Shown one piece after another: positions 42,111 to 50,997 of a stretch of DNA of 64,000 nt; positions within the stretch are counted from its first letter, which is position 1, and each line of letters starts with the position of its first letter. Made by a program: the position numbers and the translations under genes. The DNA comes from Sphingopyxis sp. BE259 (GTDB taxonomy: Bacteria > Pseudomonadota > Alphaproteobacteria > Sphingomonadales > Sphingomonadaceae). The notes beneath the pieces were generated by a model. That model was not told the origin of the DNA. It saw only the letters and a list, made by a program, of their open reading frames with translations, and searched no databases. The stretch is from positions 496,001-560,000 of the forward strand of contig NZ_JAVDWM010000001.1 in assembly GCF_031457495.1 (NCBI RefSeq), read 5' to 3'.

Positions 42111-43559
42111 ATGGCTTCACTCGAGGTTCAGGCGCGCGGCGCAACACAGGCGGCGATGATCGCTTCCCCATCGCAAATCGCCAGTCGGTCGAGCGCTTGG
42201 CGCGCGCTGTGTCGCATCCTGCTGACTTTGCTCGCGATATTCGCCGTCGCGATGCGCCCGGCGATGGCGCAATCGATCCTGCGCGATGCCGAAACCGAGG
42301 CGCTGTTTCAGGACATGATGGACCCGCTGCTCGTCGCCGCGGGGCTGCAACCCGGACAGGTGCGTGTCCATCTTCTCGGCGACCCCAGCATCAACGCGTT
42401 CGTCGCGGGCAGCCAGGACGTCTATGTCTTTGCCGGGCTGATCGAGGCAGCGGACACCGCCGAAGAGGTGCAAGGGGTGCTGGCGCACGAGCTGGGCCAC
42501 GTCATCGGCGGCCATGCGATCCGCGTCAACGAAGGCGCCAAGACCGCGACCGGCATCTCGCTGCTCAGCCTGCTGCTCGGCGCCGCGGCGATCGCCGCGG
42601 GCGGCGGCGAAGCCGGCATGGGGATCATGATGGCGGGGCAGCAGGCGGCGCTGGGCAAATATCTGGCGTTCAGCCGCGTCCAGGAATCGACCGCCGACGC
42701 CGCGGGCGCGCAATATCTGTCGAAAGCCGGGATCAGCGGCCGCGGCAGCCTGGCCTTTTTCAAGAAGTTGCAGAATCTGGAATTCCGCTACGCGGTCAAG
42801 CAGGACGACGATCAGGCCTATGGCCGCACCCATCCGATGTCGGGCGATCGCATCCAGACGCTGCGCGAGGTCTATGTCATCGATCCGGCGTGGGCGAAGC
42901 CTTCCGACCCCGCCATCGAAAAACGCTTTCAGCGCATCAAGGCCAAGCTGTCGGGCTTCATGACCGACCCCGACCGGACGCTGCGCAAATTCCCCGAAAC
43001 CAACACCAGCATTCCGGCGCGCTATGCCCGCGCCTATGCCTGGCACCGCAGCGCCTATCCGCAAAAAGCGCTGTCGGAAGTCGATGCGCTGCTCAAGACC
43101 GATCCGAACGACCCCTATTTCCTCGAGCTCGAAGGCCAGGTGCTGCTCGAATCGGGGCGCCCTAAAGAAGCGATCCCGGCGCTGCGCAGGGCGGTGACCA
43201 TTTCACGTTCGCAGCCATTGATCAGCGCGACGCTGGGCCATGCCTTGATCGCAACCGAAGATCCGGCCAATTTCGCCGAGGCCGAAGAGGTGCTGAAAAC
43301 CGCAGTCGCGCTCGACAATCAGAACCCGTTCGCCTGGTATCAGCTCGGCATCGTTTATGCGAACAAGGGCGATCAGGCGCGCGCCGCGCTCGCTTCGGCG
43401 GAACGTTACACGCTACAGGGTGGACAGGCGGCGCTGGCGCTGCGAAATGCCGAAATGGCGATGCAGGGGCTGTCGCAGGACACGCCCGACTGGATCCGTG
43501 CACAGGATATTGCACTGGTCGCGCGCGCCGAGGTGGAACGCGAGCGTAAACGGCGCTAG
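42111..43559 (+). CDS. M48 family metalloprotease with TPR domain (BepA-like)
   Basis: A 482-residue exported zinc protease. The N-terminus has a long signal (hydrophobic RILLTLLAIFAVAMRPAMA); the inner ATG at 42156 may be the real start. The catalytic HELGH is at residues 126-130 and the third ligand Glu192 in VQESTADAAG. The C-terminal half has TPR repeats (ARYARAYAWHRSAYPQKALSEVDALLK onward). The family, as in E. coli BepA, degrades or helps assemble outer-membrane proteins. It is followed by a DsbA-like gene, giving an envelope-quality-control pair. Confidence 0.9.
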   Translation: MASLEVQARGATQAAMIASPSQIASRSSAWRALCRILLTLLAIFAVAMRPAMAQSILRDAETEALFQDMMDPLLVAAGLQPGQVRVHLLGDPSINAFVAGSQDVYVFAGLIEAADTAEEVQGVLAHELGHVIGGHAIRVNEGAKTATGISLLSLLLGAAAIAAGGGEAGMGIMMAGQQAALGKYLAFSRVQESTADAAGAQYLSKAGISGRGSLAFFKKLQNLEFRYAVKQDDDQAYGRTHPMSGDRIQTLREVYVIDPAWAKPSDPAIEKRFQRIKAKLSGFMTDPDRTLRKFPETNTSIPARYARAYAWHRSAYPQKALSEVDALLKTDPNDPYFLELEGQVLLESGRPKEAIPALRRAVTISRSQPLISATLGHALIATEDPANFAEAEEVLKTAVALDNQNPFAWYQLGIVYANKGDQARAALASAERYTLQGGQAALALRNAEMAMQGLSQDTPDWIRAQDIALVARAEVERERKRR

Positions 43560-43614
43560 TTTCGCCAGCAATATGCGGGGACGCATCGCCAAGATCGATG
43601 CACAAGGGCAACAC

Positions 43615-45225
43615 GTGACGGACAATAAAGACGATTATTACCAGCCATGGCTGCGCGATCCCGCGCCGACGCCCGACGCAGCGCCGCTGCCGCCCGCGTC
43701 GCCGAGCGAGGGATTGGCGAAGCCGCGTGACATCCCGCCGGTCGGCATCGACCTGTCACGCTACCCCGCCGAAGAAAAAGCCCCGCGCAAACCGGTCGTC
43801 ACATCGGATCAGATGAAGGCGGGTGCCGCCGGGGTTTGGCATTCGGTGCGCGATGGCGCCGACGCCTTTGCCGACTGGACGATGCGGGTCGGCGACCGGG
43901 CCGACATTCCGGCGCGCGTCGAAGCGATGGAAATCCCGCGCCTCGCCCGCGAACTCACTGCCAAAACCGGCGCGCTGACCGCGCAAGCGGCGCGCGCGAT
44001 CGGGCGCGGTTCGGCGCAGGCCGCGCGCGCGACCGCCAAGGCCAGCGGCGCAGCGTGGGACAAACTGGCGCTGGGCGACAAGGCGCGTAAACTGTCGAGC
44101 GACGCCGGGCGCGGGCTGGGCGAGGTTGCCGACCGGACCAAGGCAGGCGTGGGGCAGATTGCCAAGGCCGGAAGCGAAAGCCTGCGCGGCAGCATCGGCG
44201 AAGCCGCAACGAAATTGCGCCCCAGCCCGCGCGAAGAGCTTGCGCCGCCGCCCTCCGGCCTCGAACAATTGCTCGCGCGCGAGGAGGCTGCGGCGCGCGC
44301 CAAAGACCCGTCGGCGCCCGATCTGCCGCTATTTGCAAGCGATGCCGGACGGACGACAGCCCCGGCGGCGATCGCCACACCCATGGCGGAAGGCGACGAC
44401 CGGTCGCCGTTGGTCGCGCCGCCCGCCAAAAAACCGGTGGCTGCCAAGCCGATGGCCGCGCCGCGCTTGCCGCAAATCGGGGGGATGGGAATGGACGGCG
44501 GATCGACACGGATCTGGGGCATGGCGCTGGGCGGGCTCTTGCTGCTCGCTGTCGCATTCTGGCTCGGCGGCCGCATGGGCGGCGGGATGAGCAAGAGCGA
44601 GGTCGAGACGATCGTCGCCGACTATATCAAGGCCAACCCGCAGATCATTCCCGCGGCGCTCGAAGCGCAGCGCAATGGCGAGATTGCGAAAGCGATCGAT
44701 GCGATCCGCCCGGCGCTCGAAAAACCTTATGCCGGGGCATGGGCGGGCAATGCCGACGGCGATGTGACTTTGGTGGTGTTCACCGACTACGCCTGCGGTT
44801 TCTGCCGCGCCAGCGTCCCCGATGTCGATCGGCTGATCCGCGAGGACCGGCGTCTGAAAGTCGTGTTCCGCGAACTGCCGATCATTGCCCCGCAAAGCCG
44901 CGATGCGGCGCTGATGGCGCTCGCCGCGGCGCGGCAGGGCAAATATGACGCGTTCCACCACGCAATGTTCGCCGCCAGCTCGCTCGACAAGGCAGCGATC
45001 GCCGCCGCCGCCGCCAAGGTCGGCGTCGTCACCGACGGCACCGCCGACGCGACCGCGAACGAGGCGCTGTTCCAGCGCGAACTCGACAGCAATCTGGCGA
45101 TCGCGACCCAGCTCCAGCTCAACGCCACCCCGACCTGGATCGTCGGCGACCAGCTGTTTCAGGGACAGATCGGCTATGATGCGTTGAAGCAGGCCGTCGC
45201 CAAGGCCCGTACGGCGAAAAGCTGA
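43615..45225 (+). CDS. Membrane-anchored DsbA-like thioredoxin with long cytoplasmic N-terminus
   Basis: A 536-residue protein from the GTG at 43615; an ATG at 43573 is an alternative. Residues 1-298 are predicted cytoplasmic: a Pro-rich start, then Ala-rich helical repeats (about 100-190: ARAIGRGSAQAARATAKASG, VADRTKAGVGQIAKAGSESL) and another Pro/Ala-rich linker. One TM helix (about 300-320) leads to a periplasmic Com1/DsbA-like domain with active site Cys394-Gly-Phe-Cys397 and cis-proline in NATPTWIVGDQLF. Usual relatives lack the long N-terminus. The gene lies between the M48 protease and the sulfotransferase. Confidence 0.85.
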   Translation: MTDNKDDYYQPWLRDPAPTPDAAPLPPASPSEGLAKPRDIPPVGIDLSRYPAEEKAPRKPVVTSDQMKAGAAGVWHSVRDGADAFADWTMRVGDRADIPARVEAMEIPRLARELTAKTGALTAQAARAIGRGSAQAARATAKASGAAWDKLALGDKARKLSSDAGRGLGEVADRTKAGVGQIAKAGSESLRGSIGEAATKLRPSPREELAPPPSGLEQLLAREEAAARAKDPSAPDLPLFASDAGRTTAPAAIATPMAEGDDRSPLVAPPAKKPVAAKPMAAPRLPQIGGMGMDGGSTRIWGMALGGLLLLAVAFWLGGRMGGGMSKSEVETIVADYIKANPQIIPAALEAQRNGEIAKAIDAIRPALEKPYAGAWAGNADGDVTLVVFTDYACGFCRASVPDVDRLIREDRRLKVVFRELPIIAPQSRDAALMALAAARQGKYDAFHHAMFAASSLDKAAIAAAAAKVGVVTDGTADATANEALFQRELDSNLAIATQLQLNATPTWIVGDQLFQGQIGYDALKQAVAKARTAKS

Positions 45226-45236
45226 CGGAGACCAGC

Positions 45237-47051
45237 ATGGCGACCGTCACCCATGATGCTGCGCTCGCCAATGCTCGTCGTCTGCTGGCCGCCGAACCCG
45301 CCAGCGCGCTGGCGCAGGCGGAGGCGATCATCGAAGCGGTGCCGACGTCGGCCGCCGCGCACCGGCTCGCCGCGCACGCGCTGCGCGCATTGAACCGCGA
45401 GCAAGAAGCGCAAGGCGCGTCGCTGGCTGCCGTCGGCGCGACGATCCACGACGAAGCGATGGTCGATGCCGCGCTCGCGCTCGCCGAGAACCGCCTCCCC
45501 GATGCCGAGGCCGCGCTGCGCCAGCGGCTGCGCGAGGACGCCACCGATGTCGCCGCGATCCGGATGCTGGCCGAGGTCGCAGGGCGCATCGGCCGCTATG
45601 GCGACGCCGAAAAACTGCTCACCCGCGCGCTTGAACTCGCACCCGGTTTCGGCGCCGCGCGCGCCAACCTCGCCACCGTCTATTACAAGCAGAACCGCTA
45701 TGCCGAGGCCGCCGAAACGCTCGACGCGGTGCTGGGCGACGACCCCGACAATCCGGCGCACGCCAATCTGAAGGCCGCGGCGCTTGGCCGCATCGGCGGT
45801 TATGACGAGGCGATCGGGCTCTACGAACAGCTGACCCGGCGCTTTCCCGATCACGCCAAGCTGTGGATGAGCTATGGCCATATGCTGAAAACCGTCGGGC
45901 GGCAGGACGAGAGCATCGCCGCCTATCGCCATGCGCTCGGGGTCGACCCCGGGCTCGGCGAACTCTGGTGGAGCCTCGCCAACCTCAAGACGATCCGCTT
46001 TGACGCGAGCGACCGGGCCGCGATGGAAGCCGCGCTGGTCGCCGCCGATCCTGCGGACGAAGCGCGAGCCGACGACCGGCTGCACCTGCATTTCGCACTC
46101 GGTAAGGCCTATGACGACGCCGGGGACGCTGAACCGGCTTTCCGCCACTATGCCGCGGGTAACGCCATCCGCGGCGCGCAGCTGGGCTATGACGCCGCCG
46201 ACACCAGCGCGATCGTCGATGCGGCCATCGCCACCTGCACCACCGATTTTTTCGCCGAACGGGCGGGCGCGGGCGAACCGGCGCCCGATCCAATCTTCAT
46301 CCTGGGCATGCCGCGCGCCGGATCGACCTTGGTCGAACAGATATTGGCCAGTCATTCGGCGATCGAGGGGACGATGGAGCTGCCCGACATTCCGGCGCTG
46401 GCGCTGGGTCTGGGCCGCGAAACGCAGGGCGAAGGCCGCCACTGGATCGCCGCGCTCGCCGAAGCGCCGCCCGAACGGCTGGCCGAGATGGGCGCGGCGT
46501 TCCTGCGGCGCACCGCGGTGCAGCGCAAGACCGACAAGCCGCTTTACATCGACAAGCTGCCGAATAACTGGCGTTACGTCCCGCTGATCCGCTTGATCCT
46601 GCCCAATGCCCGGATCATCGATGCGCGGCGCCACCCGCTCGATTGCTGCTGGTCCAACTTCCGTCAACATTATGCCAAAGGGCAGGCGTTCAGTTACGAT
46701 CTGGCTGACATGGGCGCCTATTACCGTGATTATGTGCGGTTGATGGCGCATATCGACGCCGTACAGCCGGGGCGCGTCCACCGGGTGATACACGAAGCGG
46801 TGTTGGATAATCCCGAGGCCGAGGTGCGCGCGGTGCTGGCCTATCTCGGACTGCCTTTCGAGGACGCCTGCATGGCATTTCACGCCAATGTCCGCGCCGT
46901 ACGCACCGCGTCGAGCGAACAGGTGCGCCGCCCGATCAACCGCGACGGGGTCGATCAGTGGCGGCCATATGACGCCTGGCTTGACCCGCTCAAAACCGCG
47001 CTCGGGTCCGTGCTCGACGCCTATCCCCAAGCCCCGCGACGCTTCGACTGA
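45237..47051 (+). CDS. TPR-containing sulfotransferase family protein
   Basis: A 604-residue protein. Residues about 1-330 form TPR-like helical repeats (YGDAEKLLTRALELAPGFGAARANLATVYYKQNRYAEAAETL). The C-terminal Sulfotransfer_3-type domain has the PAPS 5'-phosphosulfate loop GMPRAGSTLVEQIL (from residue 357) and the 3'-phosphate block IDARRHPLDCCWSNF. Ribosome site GGAGA precedes ATG 45237. Genes of this type often lie just upstream of TonB-dependent receptors in sphingomonads and caulobacters, as here. The sulfated target is unknown. Confidence 0.88.
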   Translation: MATVTHDAALANARRLLAAEPASALAQAEAIIEAVPTSAAAHRLAAHALRALNREQEAQGASLAAVGATIHDEAMVDAALALAENRLPDAEAALRQRLREDATDVAAIRMLAEVAGRIGRYGDAEKLLTRALELAPGFGAARANLATVYYKQNRYAEAAETLDAVLGDDPDNPAHANLKAAALGRIGGYDEAIGLYEQLTRRFPDHAKLWMSYGHMLKTVGRQDESIAAYRHALGVDPGLGELWWSLANLKTIRFDASDRAAMEAALVAADPADEARADDRLHLHFALGKAYDDAGDAEPAFRHYAAGNAIRGAQLGYDAADTSAIVDAAIATCTTDFFAERAGAGEPAPDPIFILGMPRAGSTLVEQILASHSAIEGTMELPDIPALALGLGRETQGEGRHWIAALAEAPPERLAEMGAAFLRRTAVQRKTDKPLYIDKLPNNWRYVPLIRLILPNARIIDARRHPLDCCWSNFRQHYAKGQAFSYDLADMGAYYRDYVRLMAHIDAVQPGRVHRVIHEAVLDNPEAEVRAVLAYLGLPFEDACMAFHANVRAVRTASSEQVRRPINRDGVDQWRPYDAWLDPLKTALGSVLDAYPQAPRRFD

Positions 47052-47192
47052 GCGCGCGAGCAAATTCGTTGCCTTTTGGCAACAGCAGACGACATTTTCG
47101 ACTAACGACCCCGGCGCTCTGCGAACAAGGCTTGCGCTTGTGCTGCACTGCGTCATGCTCGCGTCATACAGCTGTCATTTGAGGGGGGTCTC

Positions 47193-49646
47193 ATGGTCAA
47201 GTTTCCAGCCGGTCTGATGCGGAACAGCGCGCTGCTGCTCGGTGGGACCATCCTGTGCACATCGGGCGCGGCGCTGGCGCAAGAGGCCGCGATCGACGAC
47301 GATCGCGACATCGTCGTCACCGCGTCGAAGCGCGAACAAAATTTGCAGGACGTGCCGCTGGCGATAACCGCGATCGGCACCGAGCGGCTCGACCAGCTGC
47401 AAGTCAACGAGTTTTCGGACGTCGTGAAGTTTCTGCCGTCGGTGACGATCCAGTCGGCCGCGCCCGGCTTTGCCCAGGTCTATTTCCGCGGCGTGTCATC
47501 GGGCGAAAATGCCAATCATTCGGCGTCATTGCCGACCGTGGGCACCTATCTGGACGAAATGCCCGTCACGACGATCCAAGGCGCGCTCGACATCCACACC
47601 TATGATCTGGCGCGTGTCGAAGCGCTCGCCGGACCGCAGGGCACACTTTATGGCGCCAGCTCGATGGCGGGCACATTGAAACTCGTCACCAACAAACCCG
47701 ATACCAGCGGCACTTATGGCGAGGCTTCTTTCCAGCTGAACAGCGTAGCGCATGGCGGCATCGGCGGCATTGCGGAGGGTTTTGTCAACGCGCCGCTGGG
47801 CGATCGCGCGGCGCTGCGCCTCGTCGGCTGGTATCGCCGCGACGCGGGCTATATCGACAATATCGCGGGCAGCCGCACCTACGCCTCGTCGCAAATTACC
47901 CAGAGCAACGCTGATCTGGTCGAAAAGGATTATAACGGCGTCGACACCTATGGCGCCCGCCTGGCGCTGGGCATCGAACTGGACGACGACTGGACGATCC
48001 GCCCGCTGGTCACCGGGCAGGTGCAGAAATCGAATGGCAGCTTCGCCCAGGAACGCTCTACGTCGGTCAACGGCGATCTCCAGACGGTGCAATATAATCC
48101 CGAAGGCGCAAAGGATCGTTGGATCCAGGCGGCACTGACGATCGAGGGCAAGATCGGCAGCTGGGATTTGACCGCCACCGGGGGACATCTGCGCCGCAAA
48201 ACGACGACGGAAAGCGATTATTCTGACTACGCCTATTTCTATGACGCGCTCTATGGCTATGGCGCCTATTTTACCGACAACAACGGCGACCCCGTCAATC
48301 CCAATCAATATATTCAGGGTATCGACCGCTATAAGCGCAGTTTTGGCGAAATCCGTGTTGCTTCGCCAGCCGATGCCCGCATCCGCTTCATCGGCGGGCT
48401 GTTCTGGCAGCGCCAGTCGCACAATATCGAACAAAATTACATCATCGACGGCATCGGCGACGCGATCACTGTCACCGGGACCGACAGCAACATCTGGCTG
48501 ACCAAGCAGTTGCGCATTGACCGCGACTATGCCGCCTTTGGCGAAATCAACGTCGACGTCACCGACAAGCTGACGCTGACGGGCGGCGGGCGTCTGTACA
48601 AATATGACAATTCGCTGGTCGGTTTTTTCGGCTTTGCCGCGGGCTATTCGGGGGACAAGTTCGATCCCGTTCTGGGTGATTTTGCCGTCGACGGAACGGG
48701 GGAAGCCGGCTGCAACGGTGCGCCTGCCATCATCGCTGGTTCGCCATGTACAAATGTGGACAAGTCGACGTCCGACACCGGGTTTATCCACAAACTGAAC
48801 GCCACCTATAAATTTACCGACGACGCGCTCATTTACGCAACATGGTCGCGTGGATTTCGCCCCGGGGGGATTAATCGTCGCGGCACCTTGCCGCCTTATG
48901 CCTCCGATGAGCTCGACAATTATGAGTTTGGCTGGAAGACCAGCTTTGGTCCATTTCGTTGGAACGGCGCCGTTTATCAGGAAGATTGGAACGGCATTCA
49001 GTTGTCCTTTTTGGGCGCAAACGGCCTGACCGAAATTCGCAATGCCGGCATCGCCCGCATTCGCGGCGTCGAAATGGACTTGGGCTATCGGGCGGGCGGT
49101 TTTTCTCTGAACGCGGGCTTTAGTTACAATGATGCAGAAATTCGCCGGGATTTTTGCCGTGTTGCGAGTGCCGAGTTCGACTGTTCGTTGCCACTGCCCG
49201 ATAGCAAGCGCGACAATGACCTGTTGCCGGACGCCAACGAGCTTCTCGCTCCCGCCGGGACGACGCTGCCCGTAACGCCCAAATTCAAGGGCAATATCGT
49301 CGCGCGATATGAGTTTCCGTTGATGGGCAATGAAGGGCATTTCCAGCTTGCCGCCAATCACGTCGGAAAACGCAGGAGCGATTTGCGAACCGCGCAGAAT
49401 GAAATCAAGGGCGATTTTTCTTCTTACTCGACGGTCGATGTCAGCTTTGGCATCACCGCCGATAGCTGGCGCGCCGAGGTGTTCGCGACCAATTTGTTCG
49501 ACAGCAACGGTGTGGTCAATTCGGGTGTCCAGTGCGTGGAAACGGTCTGCGGCGATCCAGACGGAGTGAGCAGCACCGGCGGCGTGTTCTACGACACGGT
49601 CATCCGGCCGCGATTGATCGGGATCAAGGTCAGCAAGGACTTCTGA
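47193..49646 (+). CDS. TonB-dependent receptor
   Basis: An 817-residue outer-membrane transporter. It has a signal peptide (MVKFPAGLMRNSALLLGG..., cleaved after ALA), a TonB-box region DIVVTASKREQNLQDVPLA, a plug domain (VYFRGVSSGENANHS, VEALAGPQGTLYGASSMAGTLKLVT) and a barrel ending LIGIKVSKDF with the terminal Phe. The plug style is that of sphingomonad receptors for varied small molecules, and no iron-specific feature stands out. The last kilobase is visibly less GC-rich than the first. It lies 17 bp before an APC permease, which suggests a shared substrate. Confidence 0.93.
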   Translation: MVKFPAGLMRNSALLLGGTILCTSGAALAQEAAIDDDRDIVVTASKREQNLQDVPLAITAIGTERLDQLQVNEFSDVVKFLPSVTIQSAAPGFAQVYFRGVSSGENANHSASLPTVGTYLDEMPVTTIQGALDIHTYDLARVEALAGPQGTLYGASSMAGTLKLVTNKPDTSGTYGEASFQLNSVAHGGIGGIAEGFVNAPLGDRAALRLVGWYRRDAGYIDNIAGSRTYASSQITQSNADLVEKDYNGVDTYGARLALGIELDDDWTIRPLVTGQVQKSNGSFAQERSTSVNGDLQTVQYNPEGAKDRWIQAALTIEGKIGSWDLTATGGHLRRKTTTESDYSDYAYFYDALYGYGAYFTDNNGDPVNPNQYIQGIDRYKRSFGEIRVASPADARIRFIGGLFWQRQSHNIEQNYIIDGIGDAITVTGTDSNIWLTKQLRIDRDYAAFGEINVDVTDKLTLTGGGRLYKYDNSLVGFFGFAAGYSGDKFDPVLGDFAVDGTGEAGCNGAPAIIAGSPCTNVDKSTSDTGFIHKLNATYKFTDDALIYATWSRGFRPGGINRRGTLPPYASDELDNYEFGWKTSFGPFRWNGAVYQEDWNGIQLSFLGANGLTEIRNAGIARIRGVEMDLGYRAGGFSLNAGFSYNDAEIRRDFCRVASAEFDCSLPLPDSKRDNDLLPDANELLAPAGTTLPVTPKFKGNIVARYEFPLMGNEGHFQLAANHVGKRRSDLRTAQNEIKGDFSSYSTVDVSFGITADSWRAEVFATNLFDSNGVVNSGVQCVETVCGDPDGVSSTGGVFYDTVIRPRLIGIKVSKDF

Positions 49647-49662
49647 TCGGGTGACCGGCACC

Positions 49663-50997
49663 ATGACCAACCACGAAAGGCCGGGCCAAAAGCTCGGCCT
49701 TTCGATGTGCATCGCTCTGGTCATGGGCAACATGATCGGATCGGGCGTGTTCTTGCTGCCGGCCGATCTGGCGCCGCTCGGCTGGAACGCCGCCCTTGGC
49801 TGGATCGCGACGATCATCGGGACGATCTGCCTGGCACTTGTGTTCGCCCGCCTGTCCCGCTTTCTTCCCGGTGGCTGCGGCGCCTATACCTATGCCGCCG
49901 AAGCCTTTGGCCCAGCGACGGGTTTCATCGTCGCCTGGAGTTTTTGGATCAGCTGTTGGGTGACCAACGCGGTGCTCGCGGTAGCGGCGGTGCGGAATTT
50001 GGCCATCCTCTATCCGGCACTGAATGGAAAGGGCCCTGCGGCGGCGCTGCTCGCAATCGGCTTTCTCTGGGTCTTCACCTTCGTCAATCTGCTTGGTGTT
50101 CGCAAGGCGGGCGGGGTGCAGGTTGTCACTTTGGGCCTGAAACTGCTGTTGCTGTTCGGCGCCATCGCCATCGCGATTTGGTGGTTCGCCGTCGGCGATA
50201 CGCCGCTGCCGTCGATGGCGGACAGCGCGCCGGTGAGCTTGGGCGGCATTGGCCAGGCGGCGACCTTCACGCTCTTCGCGCTTCTGGGTTTCGAAAGTGC
50301 GCTGGCCGCCGGCGACCGGATCGCCGATCCCGAACGGAACGTGCCGCGCGCGACGATCATCGGCATGGTCGCGACGGGCCTGCTCTATCTGATCGCCTGC
50401 ACCGCGGTGACGATGTTGCTGCCCATCGCAACCGTGACCAATTCCATTGCGCCCTTCCCAACCTTTTTCAGCCACTTCATCGGCCCCGAAGCCGGCGCCG
50501 TCGCAGCCGTGCTCGCCGCGATTGCGGCGCTCGGCGCGCTCAATGGTTTCGTCCTGCTCGCCGGGGAGCTGCCGCGCGATCTGGCGCGCCGTGGACTGCT
50601 GGCGCCGCTGTTCGGAGCCGAGAATCGAAACGGCGCACCGACCTGGAGCCTGTTGCTGTCGGCGGTGCTGGCCACGCTGATCGTCTATGCGAATTACGAC
50701 CGGGGGCTGGCCGGACTGTTCAATTTCATGATGCTGGTCACGACATCGACGACGATCATCTTCTACCTCGTCGGGGCGCTGGCGGCGATAAAGTTCGAAC
50801 GCGGCGGCCGCCTTCCCCGATCGCCGGGCCTGCTCGTGTTGACTGTCACCGGCATCGTCTATGTCTGCTGGGCCTTTTACGGCGCCGGACTGGAGCCGAC
50901 CCTGTACAGTCTGGCGATGACGGTGGCGGGCCTGCCGCTGTTCCTGCTCGCGCGCCGTTCAGCGCCAGCGCGGCGCGAAGACGCCCCGATCGCGTAG
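49663..50997 (+). CDS. APC-superfamily amino acid/amine permease
   Basis: A 444-residue inner-membrane protein with about 12 helices. The conserved TM1 motif LSMCIALVMGNMIGSGVFLLP and the later FTLFALLGFESALAAGDRIADPERNVPRATIIG are typical of basic amino acid, agmatine and related antiporter-like permeases. ATG 49663 is chosen; a GTG at 49651 is also in frame. It follows the TonB receptor as in an operon. Its last 39 bp overlap the 3' end of the opposing FAD oxidoreductase gene. Confidence 0.88.
   Translation: MTNHERPGQKLGLSMCIALVMGNMIGSGVFLLPADLAPLGWNAALGWIATIIGTICLALVFARLSRFLPGGCGAYTYAAEAFGPATGFIVAWSFWISCWVTNAVLAVAAVRNLAILYPALNGKGPAAALLAIGFLWVFTFVNLLGVRKAGGVQVVTLGLKLLLLFGAIAIAIWWFAVGDTPLPSMADSAPVSLGGIGQAATFTLFALLGFESALAAGDRIADPERNVPRATIIGMVATGLLYLIACTAVTMLLPIATVTNSIAPFPTFFSHFIGPEAGAVAAVLAAIAALGALNGFVLLAGELPRDLARRGLLAPLFGAENRNGAPTWSLLLSAVLATLIVYANYDRGLAGLFNFMMLVTTSTTIIFYLVGALAAIKFERGGRLPRSPGLLVLTVTGIVYVCWAFYGAGLEPTLYSLAMTVAGLPLFLLARRSAPARREDAPIA

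Noticed and set aside
47526..49817. A 763-codon minus-strand frame opposite the TonB receptor
   Set aside because: No recognisable motif; the opposing receptor is complete with signal, plug and terminal Phe.
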